A DNA stretch of 64,000 nucleotides from Trileptium ribeirensis (Eukaryota; Nematoda; Enoplea; Enoplida; Thoracostomopsidae): positions 1 to 64,000 of the forward strand of contig JASANE010028793.1 in the NCBI GenBank assembly GCA_030248225.1, read 5' to 3'. The first letter of the stretch is position 1, and each line of letters starts with the position of its first letter. The notes under the pieces are model-generated. The model was not told the origin of the DNA, searched no databases, and saw only the letters and a list, made by a program, of their open reading frames with translations. This document shows, one piece after another, positions 34,881 to 46,850 of this stretch. A program made the translations under genes and the position numbers.

Positions 34881-35896
34881 GTAGGTTCAGGGTTCAATAG
34901 CTTTTAGGGTGGCATGCGCATACATCAAACACAGCCTGTTACAGGTGATTAAACAATATAACTTAAAAATGAAACTACACCCGCTCCGTTTCTCCGTCGC
35001 TTGCCGGTTACCAGTTTGGTATAATGTTTAAGGCAATAAACAGCAGTGTTATAATGTTGTAACAAAATAATAATAAAAACTAGTATTAACCTCGTAAATG
35101 TGAGAGTGAAAGATTATTGTTTTTTACGCACGATCGAACGATGCAACATTGGAGCGTTAAAGAATGAAAAACCAATAGAAACAAAACTACTATGTAGTGC
35201 ATTATCAGATTATCAGTTTATTTTATATATATATATATGTTGGAAAAACCCAAGACAAGATGGTTATGTCTACAAAGGTTGAAAAACAAGTTTTGGTCGA
35301 AAACTTTTTTTGAGCGAGACAGATATGAAACGCTCCCACGGCCACCACGCCAACGGGTGCCAATGGTGTACAACCCATTTGATTACCATTTCGCATTATC
35401 ATCACCACCGTGAATACCGCCAAAGCCGCCTTTTAATATTTAAAACACCATAGTTCGGCACGCTGTACTCGGGTCAAACACTTTTGCAGCAGGCAGTACA
35501 CCATAAAGACGTATTTTTATAGCGTGGTCACCGCTATTTAGCGATAGTGCAAGTATGCAGGAATGACGAACAGACACATAATTATCGCTTTGCCAACAAC
35601 CGATGTTGAAGACGCTACAATCGCTCACTAATAGCATTAAGTACCGAATAGAGAGTAAACGAAGCTTATACAGCAGTATTTATGCTGCAAATACCTTCTG
35701 AAAGGGCCACGACAATGGAAAACATATAAAAGGAATATTATGTAGAAAACTTCTCTCCATTTTTTACCGTCTGACGGATAACTTTAAAAAGCCTTGCATC
35801 GTACACATTTTTAGATTAATATAAGCAAATTTAGCTGATCAGTGACAGAGAATGTGAAATGTTAACATCGTTTCTAGCTACTATATACATGCGACG
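34881..35896. other. No gene seen
   Basis: Unassigned. Overlapping ORFs of 60-66 codons near 35100-35640 have no motif. Confidence 0.45.
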
Positions 35897-36620
35897 CAGA
35901 GAATAACCAGAACCAGCAATCGGAACTGTCCAATGAAACCGGAATGGTACTGTGGATTTAAAATGCGTTGAAAATAAATATTACATATATACATTGAATA
36001 TAATGTATTGCGACCACATTAATTTTCGTCTGTATAATGACGAAGGTGATTTTTAGGATATATGCAATTTTGGAATGGTCACATTTAGTACGGCATAAAA
36101 AAAGATAAAATAGCAATATCCCATATAACACCTTTTATATGTATACGAACAGGTTGTCCGGTTGTGATATATGGGATGTTTGTGAACTCGGCGTTTTGGC
36201 GGTATACTGTAATGTGAGCATACCAAAATGGTAAAAATACCAGAAGTCACTTCTGGCCAGTACACACACGTTTTACTGTATCTCTGGGATTATTACGAAG
36301 CTAATACAGTTTATTAATCGATCAGATGCCCATTGTCGGTGTTTTGCTCCAGTCAGCGCAAAAAATACCCTCCACTATAACTTAGAACGCACATGTACTT
36401 GCAACGCGTGGAGTATATATACGCTAGGCAATATAGTGCTCTGTGTCCTACAGCCTCCCTTTACTAGACATATATGTTATTCCATACAATGTTATTCCGC
36501 ATAGAACTTAAAATTATTGGTTTATACGGTTGTAGAAGAAAGTAACTGAACGTATACTATAATTTTCCTAACAGAATGCTATAAATAAGACAAACTGTGA
36601 CCATGCTGCGCACAGTTAAA
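35897..36620 (+). mobile_element. Non-autonomous hAT-like element, copy C (diverged, 3' truncated)
   Basis: Begins CAGAGAATAACCAGAACCAG, close to the left end of copy B. Later blocks (GAAGCTAATACAGTTTATT, ACTTAAAATTATTGGTTTATA, AGAATGCTATAAATAAGACA) match copy A in order. About 36000-36270 does not match and may be a further insertion. Similarity fades near 36620, before the right terminal repeat. Confidence 0.65.
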
Positions 36621-38358
36621 TTGCTATATTGATAATGTCTTTTCCCGGACGTCAGATTCGCGTCGACGGTGAGGAAGGCGCGCTGCTCCAACTCAAGTCT
36701 ATCTAATCTTATTGGTAGGAAATAACTCCGTCCTGAGTAGCGTCCGGAAAGCAGCAGCCGATAAATCGACGTTTCAGGTAACGACAAAGAGACTGTTCCA
36801 TGTTGCTGGTCCAACCAATTTGAAACTATTACAGGTTCGAAGAGGCATTTGTAGCCTCCTCTCGTTGAATAGGCGATCAGTGACACAGTAGAATGGCTGG
36901 TCGCTTATTAGCGTGTTATGACTTAAATGAGCAACAAATGCAGTTCAACACAACAATAATTACACTCTGATTTTGTAGTAGATTATGTCTCGAGCTCAAA
37001 AATATTTTAAGGGAACAAACTTTCGGACAGCGGAGGTGGCCAATATGATTTAACGACCGGACATGAAAGGTGCACCCACTACCCCGAAGCCGAATAATAC
37101 AGTGTTAAAGCAGTAAGCATTGACACCAAATCTATCTTACTATTGTCTAGAAACTGAAAACATGTGAACAAAAAGCCCTGACGCATTACGACTAAGAAAA
37201 ATTATGTTCCTAAAGCATTCCTTTACAGCTGAAAATATACACATCAAATTATGTATATATTATGTACTGTGTAATCTGGTGTGGTTAAAAACGTCTCTAA
37301 TAATGCCAAATTCAATCCGACTGAAGGACAAGAGCAAAACTAAATACGCATTTAGGAATAATCGAGGAAAACGACGCGAACGAAGAAATTGAGTTCTCAA
37401 AAGTAACAGTGAAAAAAGTACGTCCACTCTGATGCTTTTTCCTCCAAACAATTTAGCTTCCTGACGTCTGACATAACGTCCAAATCTTTCTGGCTTTATA
37501 ATAAATACATGAAATCCTCTTCTTCTGCTCTTCCGCGCTATCATCGCGGGTTTTTAGTACTTTGACACTAAAGCTCAGAGATACAGTTTCGATTCTAATT
37601 TCTTAGGAGGTGGGGGAGAGGCCGTAACTTGGAATGAAGCACATGACCTGCAAATATCGAAAATTTTTGCCCAAATGGTCCGCCACATCCCCTTTAATTC
37701 CACTGCAAAAAAGCCCGGGAATTAAAAAAATTATAACATTTAAGAATAACATCAGTTGCCGAAATGTTTTACTACTCCCAGATGATCCAACTAACTGTTG
37801 CGCCTGGCCTTTCTATTTTCAGATAAATTTGCCAGGGTGCATGAACCAGAGTGTGCCAAATTTAGTAAAGGGTATGAATTAGTGCAATCCCGGTTCAGCC
37901 GGTGCGGTCGAAAAAAACCAGTTTCAGAATACAGTGTTTTAATGGACGCCAAAATAGTAAATAAACCGTCTGAAAAATGTTGCAAAACGTCTCTATTAGA
38001 TTATCTCAAATAGATAATTTTTAAACTATTTTTGGAGTTATTTAATCGAATTTTTAAAGTTAAAATGAGTTTTTGCGTATATAAATATCGCCAATTTTCC
38101 TGTCAATCGGAATTGTTTTAGAATTTAGCACCGGGAGAGAGGCCAAAATTTTGCCGGGAGCGACGAACCTGAAGTCAACCGCTGTTTTTGCAAGCAGGAA
38201 TGGTATAACTTTGTGTAATCAAGCACCGCAAAGCCCATCGATTTGTGAGCAAATCTCATGATAAAATTTGAGTGAATATATATGCATAGATTACCGTTGC
38301 ACTGTAAATCGTTGAAAGTAATAATTACTAGCACAAAAGGGTAAAACATATTTCATAC
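36621..38358. other. No assigned gene
   Basis: Contains ORFs without motifs: 109 codons on the minus strand (36557-36886), 94 codons minus (37260-37544) and 71 codons plus (37798-38013). If the exon at 38359-38698 is real, its intron and downstream exons would lie here on the minus strand, but no exon is convincing. Confidence 0.4.
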
Positions 38359-38698
38359 CTGCATTACGATTAAGCGCTTCGACTGAGCGATTGAATTCTT
38401 CCGAAATCATAGACAACGGGCGACTATGACCGACAAGTGGCGACGTTATCGGCGGCGGAGGCGGCTTGGCCGCGTGACTACGGGTGGTGCTAGGTCCAGG
38501 CAAAGTTGTAGGCACTTGTCGGTTGGTAAAATAATCGTTGCCAATACCTGTTGCAGCACTTGTTGTCGAATCATCAATAATTGTGGAAGCAATCAGAGGA
38601 TTTGAACCGAAGGAGCTACAATTATTATGGTTTTGATTGTTGTTCCTATCCGGCTCACAATTATTAAGTTCAACCGTCGCGCCGTTAAACTGCGCCAT
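38359..38698 (-). CDS. Candidate first coding exon of a host gene, function unknown
   Basis: An open frame starts at the ATG at 38698 (context AATAATGGCG) and runs 113 codons to a consensus-like splice donor, GCAG|GTATGA, with the last exon base at 38359. The predicted peptide is Asn/Ser/Thr/Pro-rich, with a five-proline run and the segment RPLSMISEEFNRSVEALN near its end, which looks helical. This composition suits an intrinsically disordered N-terminus of an animal cytoplasmic or regulatory protein, but I do not recognise the family. No transposon similarity is seen. Reading beyond the donor stays open 22 codons, so a chance ORF is possible. The assignment as an exon is an inference from the start, donor and non-repetitive composition. 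Confidence 0.4.
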
Positions 38699-39090
38699 TA
38701 TTTATTTGTTTATTTCTATGATTTATTAATTTAATTATCTTAATGTGCCATTATTTTTTCATTAACTAAACTACTGTATTGAATTTCACCATAATTGAAT
38801 ATACTCGTACGGAGATAAAGTTATCGCTAAGTTAGAGCTATTGGACCATCTATATTACACTGAGTATATAACAGTGAATCAATAAGCAATTAATCGCGAC
38901 GAAAATACTACGTAGCGCACTAGATTACACCTCTAGAATATGTTTAGCAATGCATATGAAAATCATAACAGCATTTAGCTGAACTAAGGATATTATTTTA
39001 TATCAAACATAGCAAATAACACTAGTAGCGACTAACAAATAAAATGCAAAATTTATTGTAATGCGGAATTCACACAAAATTCCACTATAT
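38699..39090. other. Upstream region of the candidate exon
   Basis: AT-rich, without TATA or other element that can be singled out. It could include 5' UTR and promoter if the exon is genuine. Confidence 0.3.
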
Positions 39091-39125
39091 CAGGGAATAA
39101 ACCGGAACTGGAATCGGCAGGTCTT
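39091..39125 (+). repeat. Fragment of the hAT-like CAGGGAATAA terminus
   Basis: CAGGGAATAAACCGGAACTGG followed by ATCGGCAGG resembles the left end of copies B and C, but no further similarity is seen. Confidence 0.45.
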
Positions 39126-39302
39126 ACAAATAAATCTACAAGCAAATAAAACAAATCAAGGAAGAATTAAAGCGCTAAGAGAAATGCCAGTGCGACAGAA
39201 ATGCCTTCCGCTAAAAATGTATCATATTTAATGTCCACGCAACTCAGACGGAGAGTGAATATTCTGCAAAGCTATTAGCAAGACGCTCAAGGCACTCGGG
39301 TC

Positions 39303-39487
39303 CTGGCTAGTCCAAAGTGGCGGGGGGCCGGCATTTTCGGCTGCCCCCCGGCAAAACGGAGGTACCCCCGGCTTAAAGGCCCCTGCTGAGAAAAATTTAC
39401 GTCTAAACGCGACAAAATCCGGCAAAAAATTGTCCCCCCGGCAAAGTCCTGCACCCCGGCTATAATTTCCGATGTTGGACTAGCCAG
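39303..39487. mobile_element. 185-bp GC-rich MITE with 5-bp target duplication
   Basis: Begins CTGGCTAGTCCAA and ends TTGGACTAGCCAG, a perfect 13-bp terminal inverted repeat. Both sides carry GGGTC (39298-39302 and 39488-39492). The interior is rich in CCCCGGCAAA/CCCCCGGC repeats, unlike the AT-rich surroundings. It lies just upstream of a LINE relic. The superfamily is not determined. Confidence 0.75.
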
Positions 39488-39599
39488 GGGTCTTCGGTGA
39501 AACATCGTAGCAGTTCGGAATCTCGATCAGTGTACGTCACGGTTGCATTCTCTCGACCGCAATCTTTAATGTAGTAGTCTATCGCACTGTCGATATAGT

Positions 39600-40134
39600 C
39601 CCATTGCAGCTCATTGACAGAGTACTTATAGAAGATGTGCACTACGCTGATCACATAGCTGTTTTCCCTGAGCCGAATTGGTGTCAAATACGCAACAAGC
39701 TCATTAATCGCGTCGATGAAATTGCCCTTTGTTGATCCTACCGTCACTCTGGAAGGGAGCCTCTGGAAATGGTAAACGCTTTCGTATATTTGGGGTCGTT
39801 ATATGCCACAGTAGCCGCCGCACGGATGATGTATGTTTATAATAGGTGAAACATAAGGTGCCTTCTGGAAGCTTAAGGACTGCCTGCGGTATCGCCACAA
39901 AACCTCCATCATGACAAAGATAAGACTACATAACGCGATAATCCTACCCACTCTACTATATCAGTCCGAGTGCTGGTCGCTACTGAACTCGAATACAGCC
40001 AAACTATAAGTCTCTCAAATACGGTGTCTTCGCATTGTTATTGGCATACCGATCCTCGACAGGACAACGAATACTGTCATTCGCCGCCGCTGTGGTAACC
40101 AAGCAACTGTTGCTACCCGACCACAACTGAATAT
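39600..40134 (+). pseudogene. LINE RT C-terminal half and 3' ORF remnant
   Basis: VHYADHIAVF at about 39637-39666 corresponds to RT motif C (YADD, here YADH). AFVYLGSLY (about 39778-39804) is the typical next block. TKIRLHNAIILPTLLY (39914-39961) and, after a stop, CLRIVIGIPILDRTTN (about 40025-40072) are the conserved region after RT in RTE/CR1-like elements. At least one frameshift and two stops break it. It ends next to copy D of the hAT-like repeat. Together with 26970-29480 it may represent the same LINE family, but the two relics do not overlap. Confidence 0.75.
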
Positions 40135-40142
40135 ACTATAGT

Positions 40143-41290
40143 CAGGGAGAAACCGGAATTCCGGTTCCGTAGAAAATCGGGTTCCGGCAAAGTTCAAAAA
40201 CTATACCGCAACCAGAATTCCGGTTTAAAAAGTTTGTTTGAAATTTTCCACGTTTTTGATTCATCTGTGATCCAAAGATATGTAATATATATTATACAAT
40301 GATCAAGCTCCAATACAACCAAGCAAAAGAAAAGATTAACTAAGCAATTTGCCGTTTGAAACGTAAGTAGGGCACATAATTTCAGTAGGCATTTTTGATA
40401 ATAACCTGCAAGAGTTTGTTAACAAATCAAAGCCAGGTCATTGGTTGTAGCAGCTATTTTACATATCCAGAAGTCTGTGCGGTATGTTTCAATGTTTCAA
40501 TTAAACCGGTCCAATTCGGTAACAGAGTATGGTTAACGCGGAAGCACTTAGGGTATTCTTGGCTAACATAAATTGCTTCAAGAACCCGCCAATGCGCTTG
40601 TAAACTTGGTAAATCAGTCTAAATTGAAGTAAACTAATGTTATCTGCAACGCAGCTAGAAACTACTTTCTTGGCAAAGAACTGTATTTATTGAAACAGTG
40701 CGAGCAGCATCACAGTGTGTCTCATTTATAGCATTCTGATTATAAAGTTATCATCATTATCATCTAACTTACGGGCACTGTTTCTCCAATGCTAGCCTAA
40801 ACAGTGTACCTGATCAGAAAATTACCTTCTATGTATTATTTTCTATTAGAATCATATAAACCAATAATTTCAAGTTTCCTACAGAAGAACATGTAAGAAA
40901 CGTATGTGTAGTAAAGGAAGGCGATGTAGTAAAGGAAGGCGATGTAGTAAAGGAAGGCGACTGGAGACAGAGCGAAAGTGTGTATTCTACGCTCCAAGCT
41001 TTGTAAGCACATTCGATTTGACGCAGTATAAGCAATGGTGTATAGTGGAAGACATTTTTTGCTCTGAATGTCCAAAAACCGACATATTTGATCGATAAAT
41101 AAACATTATTAGCTTCCTCAGTCTCTTTAAAGTTTCAGAAAGGCAATAATACCATCGCAAAACATTAAGTTAAATGTAAAAGTTATTTTTAATGCATTTT
41201 AAATCCACTATACCTTCATTTCTTCTATCATCTGTTTTACTATATATAAATTTCGAAGACCAAGTTCCGGTTCCGGTTGCTGGTTCCGGA
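40143..41290 (-). mobile_element. Non-autonomous hAT-like element, copy D (inverted)
   Basis: Starts CAGGGAGAAACCGGAATTCC, the right-end terminal repeat of copies A and B, and runs in inverted orientation to GGTTCCGGTTGCTGGTTCCGG near 41290, where the final TTATTCCCTG is replaced by unrelated sequence. It is close to copy A along about 1 kb, including the region near 40829-41075. An 18-bp segment (TGTAGTAAAGGAAGGCGA) is triplicated at about 40907-40960 only in this copy. Confidence 0.8.
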
Positions 41291-41349
41291 TGGATGGATT
41301 TCCCAATGGAAAACTCAACGTATATGCCGTTAAAACGACTCTACGACCA

Positions 41350-41580
41350 ATAATTAAGCTCTTATTAAGGTATTAATTAGCTAATTAGCTTAATTAATGA
41401 TAAAATTGGCAAGTTGCCAAACTTCTAAAATATCAGGTGCACATTCTCACATGATAAGCTTTCAAACAAAAAAGTTTTTGAAGTAGGTTCAGTGGTTCTT
41501 GAGATCCATGAAAGACTAACGGACGGACGGACATCGAATTTTTTGCTCCCAGACAGAAAATAAAAACGCTTCGCTTAATC
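41350..41580 (+). repeat. Interspersed repeat with RTE/SINE-like 3' tail, copy 2
   Basis: Shares ATATCAGGTGCACA, CACATGATAAGCTTTCAA, GGTTCAGTGGTTCTTGAGATC, ACGGACGGACGGACATCGA and GAAAATAAAAACGCTTCGCTT with 8188-8428 in order and orientation. Lacks the GC-rich extra tail of the first copy. Confidence 0.7.
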
Positions 41581-41689
41581 AATTGTTACACATACTATTC
41601 TGCATATTTAACAATAAACACGGTTCATGTAGACCAAAATTTATTTTCTGGCACCGTTTCGAAGATAGTATATACTAAACTGCACGACA

Positions 41690-42200
41690 TATAGAGAATG
41701 ACAATAGGTGGTGCATAACGTAATTTATGTTAGACAAACTTGGAGCAATGTGAAATACTCAAAATTGTATATATATGTTATGGTATTTGTTCAAGTTCAA
41801 AGTTCCTTCTTCAGTACTTCCAAGCAATTCATGCAATGTTGTACATACCATCGTGAACCGTTTCATTTATAACTTATATACACCGCAGCTCTCACATTAA
41901 GCAAAACAAATGCTACATGCACCCCCTGGAGCTGTTATCTTATCCTAAGGTTACGATGACCAATTCTTTGAGGGTTAAGCTAAAAATCCAACTGAAAGCG
42001 TTTTGTCCTACTTAAATTTTACATGCAATTCGCTGGGGTAAAACATTGTTTTGTATTTACAAATGGAACCTGATCCCTGTGTATAAATACGTGTGTTTAG
42101 ACCGCAGCTGGAACGAAAAATCTCCAAAAAATTTTTAACCAGAACTCCAACATCGATGTTATTTTACCATATCCAAAATAGCAACCGAAACACGATTTTC
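41690..42200 (-). repeat. Very decayed hAT-like repeat fragment
   Basis: Blocks such as GGTGCATAACGTAATTTATGT and AGCAACCGAAACACGATTTTCG resemble parts of copies A and B, but the order is uncertain and similarity is weak. Confidence 0.3.
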
Positions 42201-42217
42201 GAAACAAACGGAACGCC

Positions 42218-42236
42218 GATTAGATAGATAGATAAT
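42218..42236. repeat. (GATA)n microsatellite at LINE 3' end
   Basis: GATTAGATAGATAGATAATG. It lies at the 3' end of the minus-strand LINE fragment and is probably its simple-repeat tail. Confidence 0.6.
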
Positions 42237-42359
42237 GAGTTATTGGGCCATAGAAAACACGCGGAGGCAAATTATTCTTTGCCCATTGCATTAGCCCATT
42301 CATATCTGTAATAAATAGCAAAGAGGAAACCATTACCTTGGCTTGAGATACCTGAGAGG

Positions 42360-43225
42360 TCGACGGGTGATGCGTTCCTATGAAGGGATCCTTAACCTCC
42401 CTGTACTTATGATAAATTTACAAAGTTTTCTGATATCACGATCTCTCAAGCTACCTTTCTTCAGTGCTTTATCTCCTAGTATTATTCGCTTGTTATCTGC
42501 AAAGCGTTCAAAATTGTACAGAAAGTGATCTGATGTTTCAACATTATCACAGTGATCACATTTCTTTTCTTCTTTTATTTTTATGTTATGTAGGTGGTAA
42601 TTTAACTAGCTGTGTCCAGTAATTATTTGAACACACTGCCGTAGTTTGTTCTTCGAGAGACTTATAAGAAAACTGGCACGTTTATGATATGGAATACTTA
42701 TCATGCTCTTCGTCTGCTTACACGCTAGCTCTTGTCTCCATCTTGTAATGAATTTCCTATGTAGCCATGGCTTTATCATTGTAGTCACTTCTGTTCTGGC
42801 GATTGGCAAAATAGGTTCAGGCCCAATTGGGCGCTTAGAAGAGCCCGCTCGTGCTAACTCATCAGCCTTTTCATTACCTTCAATATTACTATGGCCAGGT
42901 ACCCATACTAACAATACTTCATTCTGTCTGGTCAATTTTTCCTAGCTTGCTTTACATGTCATAACTAGCTTTGACCTAGCTTGATCTGCGCCGAGTGCTA
43001 TAATAGCAGCACGGCTGTCTGTAAATATACAAATTTTCATATTACGAACATTTTTATCCACGACATTATCTACACACATCTTTATCGCATAAATCTCCAC
43101 TTGAAACACAGTGCAGTATTGGCCCAAGGACTAGCTATAGCTTTTTGTTCCTTGCAGGAAACCTGCTCCAGCAGATTTAACATCGTTTAGCTTCACAAGT
43201 GATCCATCCGTATAACATATAATGG
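42360..43225 (-). pseudogene. LINE RNase H domain and C-terminal zinc region (I/Jockey/R1-like)
   Basis: Minus strand: ICYTDGS (about 43220-43200), then after a stop GQYCTVFQVEIYAIK (about 43127-43083), ICIFTDSRAAIIAL and, in another frame, VWVPGHSNIEGNEKADELA (about 42905-42850). These are the four blocks of RNase H with the D-E-D-D residues all present. LRQCVQIITGH (about 42640-42608) and, further on, CDHCDNVETSDHFL (about 42560-42520) correspond to the end of pol in non-LTR elements with RNase H; the last zinc Cys appears to be Asn. A frameshift near 42950 and stops show it is dead. No RT is found upstream, so it is 5' truncated, as is usual for LINEs. Confidence 0.85.
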
Positions 43226-45129
43226 TGTTATCTTATACATGGGTTGTCTTATACATCTTATACAAAAACACAAAACTGAAATAATTAACACTGTTGTGAT
43301 TAAAACCCGTACCGCCCGATGGCAAAATCAACGACTCACTTAGAACTGAAAAATGAACTAAACTATAGGGTAGCTAATATGTAAAACTAATGGACTTTAT
43401 ATAAATTATATTAGGATTAAATTGAAAATAAGGAAATAAAATAACTTAAGTGCGTGGAGATCGGTAAATAAGTGAAAGCTAATATTTTTGGGTCGAGATG
43501 GGCACAGTTAAGTTTTGTGGATTTTAGGACCTGGAGAAGCTTGGATAGACTAGCAGCCCCGGTCATTTTCCAAATGAATTTGAATATTAGCTAAGCCTTT
43601 TAAATAGCTACGTAATTTCGCTGTTCTAAAATTATTTTAATTTAATTCTGTATGTAATGTTGTTGATTCTGTATGTAATGTTGTTGAGAGATACATAAAA
43701 CAAATAAAATATCAACATTTAAATGGCATTAAGCGATGCAAAAAAAGATTATTTACACTTTAGTCCGTTCCATATGAGACTGTCGGGAGGCAGTTGGTTT
43801 GCATATGAACATCACACAAACGGTCCGTGTCATGCAAGTTGAGGAGGCGAGCACCTCCAATATAAGGCATCCGGGAAAAGGAGAACAGGGGGGCAAGCTG
43901 GCTTTCCTTCTAAAAAATAAAGTAGGGGTGAGCTCTCCGCTCTGCTCTGCCTCCCGCCCATGCCCCAGCTTCTACCAAAGTTTTGTCAACATTCCCAAAG
44001 TGTCCGGCTTGGTAAGGGGCAAATATGAATCGAAAAAGGGGGTCCGATTCTCAGAGTCACGTCCTTTATAAACAAACAAAATTTATTCAGCACCTATGTA
44101 CATAAGACAAATAGCACTGTTCAGATTCTGCGGCATTTTAAGAATCTTCGTAAGATGTCGTTGGCACATCCAGTTTACTAACATTCGCACATGCGCACAC
44201 GCACTACCAGGCGTTTAATATTGTATAAAGCAATTCATAAAGATGAGTATGTAAGAATAGTGAAAAATAAGGAATGACATAAACATAGGGTATAACCGGC
44301 CACTTAATGCGGGTCGATTCTTCTGATCGTAAAGCGGAATCCTGAAAGATCGGCCAGTTAAACGATAGTTCTCAACTGCTTTGCAAACGAGCGTTTAGAA
44401 TGTCTATTGCTCACATATTCTGGAAAGCCATCCATGCAAATTTAGTACGGGTCGAAATGTTGTGACCCAGCACATTTGTACTAAATTTGTTTATTTGCAG
44501 CTTGAAAGGGTGGCGTCTCTTTTTTATGAATGTCGATTGAAAAAACATTGGGAAAGCTAGGTTCCCTTTTTATGAAAACATTTGAATACCATGACCACGG
44601 CCTAACGTTTGCCCACAGATGAGGTATGTTTTAAAGATTTTGTAGGCCCAGTGTAAAGCATTACTTTTCAAAACTAAAGTTTCTGTTGTTATTTGGGAGC
44701 CCAAGATCATAAAACTAACTAGGCCAGGTCCTAGCATGAACGTATTAAGCAGCTTGGTCATGATCCCCAATAGGGGCACTCGTGTAGAGTTTGCGATGGA
44801 CCGTATAAACAGAGCAGTTCATTAAACAGTACACTGTAGTACGCCAGAAATCACAAGCAGGTATTCTGAAAATTAGTTCCTCAACTCGACATATTCGTTA
44901 AGGAAAAAAAAGTTAACTCCACTTTGCCTCATATCCTGTCAGATTGCCTGCTAGAACGTGATATGTATTGCAATGTGATCTGACGTGACAAACGGTTAAC
45001 CTGGGCCCATGCGTGGCAGGTTAAGTAGTGATTATGTAAGAAGTAGATCCAGTATTTTTTAAACACAACTCTTGTCGCGAAAGCCATGCATCTTTTAAGC
45101 ACTATGGCTAATGCCATCAGCACGTGGAA
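43226..45129. other. No gene seen
   Basis: AT-rich with a small tandem duplication, ATTCTGTATGTAATGTTGTTG, at about 43646-43687. ORFs at 43799-44071 and 44570-44779 have no motif. Confidence 0.45.
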
Positions 45130-46850
45130 TTATTGGATCAATGAATAAACATCTCGTTCCTTGCAGCGATGTTGCGGAGTTGTGGTGCTATGTTGCAGTA
45201 CCGATTTCGCCACTAGGGCAGGCGCAACGTATGCTTTAATGGCGGCCACGGTTGCTGTTTGCTGATATAACGCAATAGGGTAAGCGACCAAGCGGACAGC
45301 TTCAAGTGGTGTTGCTGACGGTTGACGAATCATGTGATTGCACAAGTTTTGAAGCGTCGTTGTAGCCGTCAACATTTGCGACCTGGTTGTTCAAACTTTC
45401 TGGCAGCCAATCCTACATGCGTCGCATCCGATGCCATTTAACTATTGTTTGGCACCGCGGTTCCATGACGGGCTGGCGCATGCTTATTAACTACAGATGC
45501 GATAGAAGCAGCCTGACGCTCAATATTGTCTAAACGACCTCTGTTATTCTAGCCAACCCCCCGATAGTATATGTAATCTGATGCCGATCATTTGTAAAAC
45601 ATCGACATTCATTGCAAGCAAGGATATCATGGGCACGTGTGCTCTAAATGTGTTCTATATTATGTGGCTCCCCTACACGTTTTCATCCTAGCATTATACA
45701 TGCTCAAGGTTCGAGGTGGGGGTGTGGAAAGCAGCCGGGCGTCTGAAAAGAGGGGGAGGGAATATAGCACTTACAGCACCGAAAAAAACAACCTACTCGT
45801 TCGGTGTCTTCGGCATCTCTGGGCGGGGTTGGGGTAATGTAGAGAGGCGCGACAGCTGCGCGCGACTGTACTAAATCCAGTTCTGGCTCAAAACGTCTCT
45901 CTGCTGTCTCGCTCCTAGGTGTTTTTAAGTATTTGTTAAGATTGTTTTTGTGTACTTTCTGATGGTTAAGTATGAAAATCCCGTTCTCGTTGAAGCCTTA
46001 GTTGGTTGGGAAGTAAAGTTCGACTGGCGGGGACAGGACACTTTGCATTCGGGGTGACCGTGCCTGCGCAACCGAAGTTGGTTTCTATGTAAGAACGGGA
46101 CTTCACACCGTAGCTGTCCGGCTTAAAAGTACTCGTCGGAGTTTTCAAAAACGGGTAAGCCTCAACATTAAGAAACTCGCAAAGCATTGTCTCGGGTTTT
46201 CAGGGATGCTTCAACGAAGGTCCGGTGCTGATGTTTTAAATTGCTCCTCGGCTTTATTTGCAAATGACCTCGTCTGATCCTAACTAAATTTTTCATCGTG
46301 AATCTTCAAGCACATGTGTGTACCTATAATATGCATGTAAATGCCTGGCGAACTTGGAGTCACTTGCGCTCCACTGGCCTATACTGAATGAAAACCCATT
46401 CTTTGAAGGTTCAAATAGGCTTGTAAAGAAAATTTGCGTCGTCGAAGCTTTTTTGGGTTGTCCGAGGACCCGTGGCGCACCACCGCACACCCGGAACAGC
46501 AATGCCTAGTGGCACTATGGTCCCATGCCCAGGCAGACTCAACCGAGCCCTCGGAAGCGCTTATATATTGTTAAAAGTTAAAAGATCAGCAAGTCTATCC
46601 ACCGTAGCGTCATGGCTTGAGAGCACCCGCCTTGGTATTGAGTAGTCACTTAAATTTGCTGGATGACTCTCACGAGGGCAAGACTTGAATTTTGCTGGTG
46701 TCTCTCCGATCGTTACACTACATTTAACCGCTGTTGTGGTCGCATCCGAGTCTAGGTTGATTTGTCCATTGCAAATCGCACAAATCTCCAATGTGTCCTT
46801 TTTCCCGTGTCCCCTAAATCTTCACCGCTTTTCCCTTTTTGCGACATAAT
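45130..46850 (-). other. Possible degenerate coding region (retroelement-like), unidentified
   Basis: Base composition is less AT-rich than its neighbours. Minus-strand ORFs follow one another: 46561-46791 begins EICAICNGQI, a CxxC pair like a zinc-binding ORF1 or PHD start; 45966-46187; and 45130-45375, rich in Ala/Thr/Gln. None matches a family I can name, and frames shift between them. They could be gag/ORF1-type debris of a retroelement. Confidence 0.3.
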
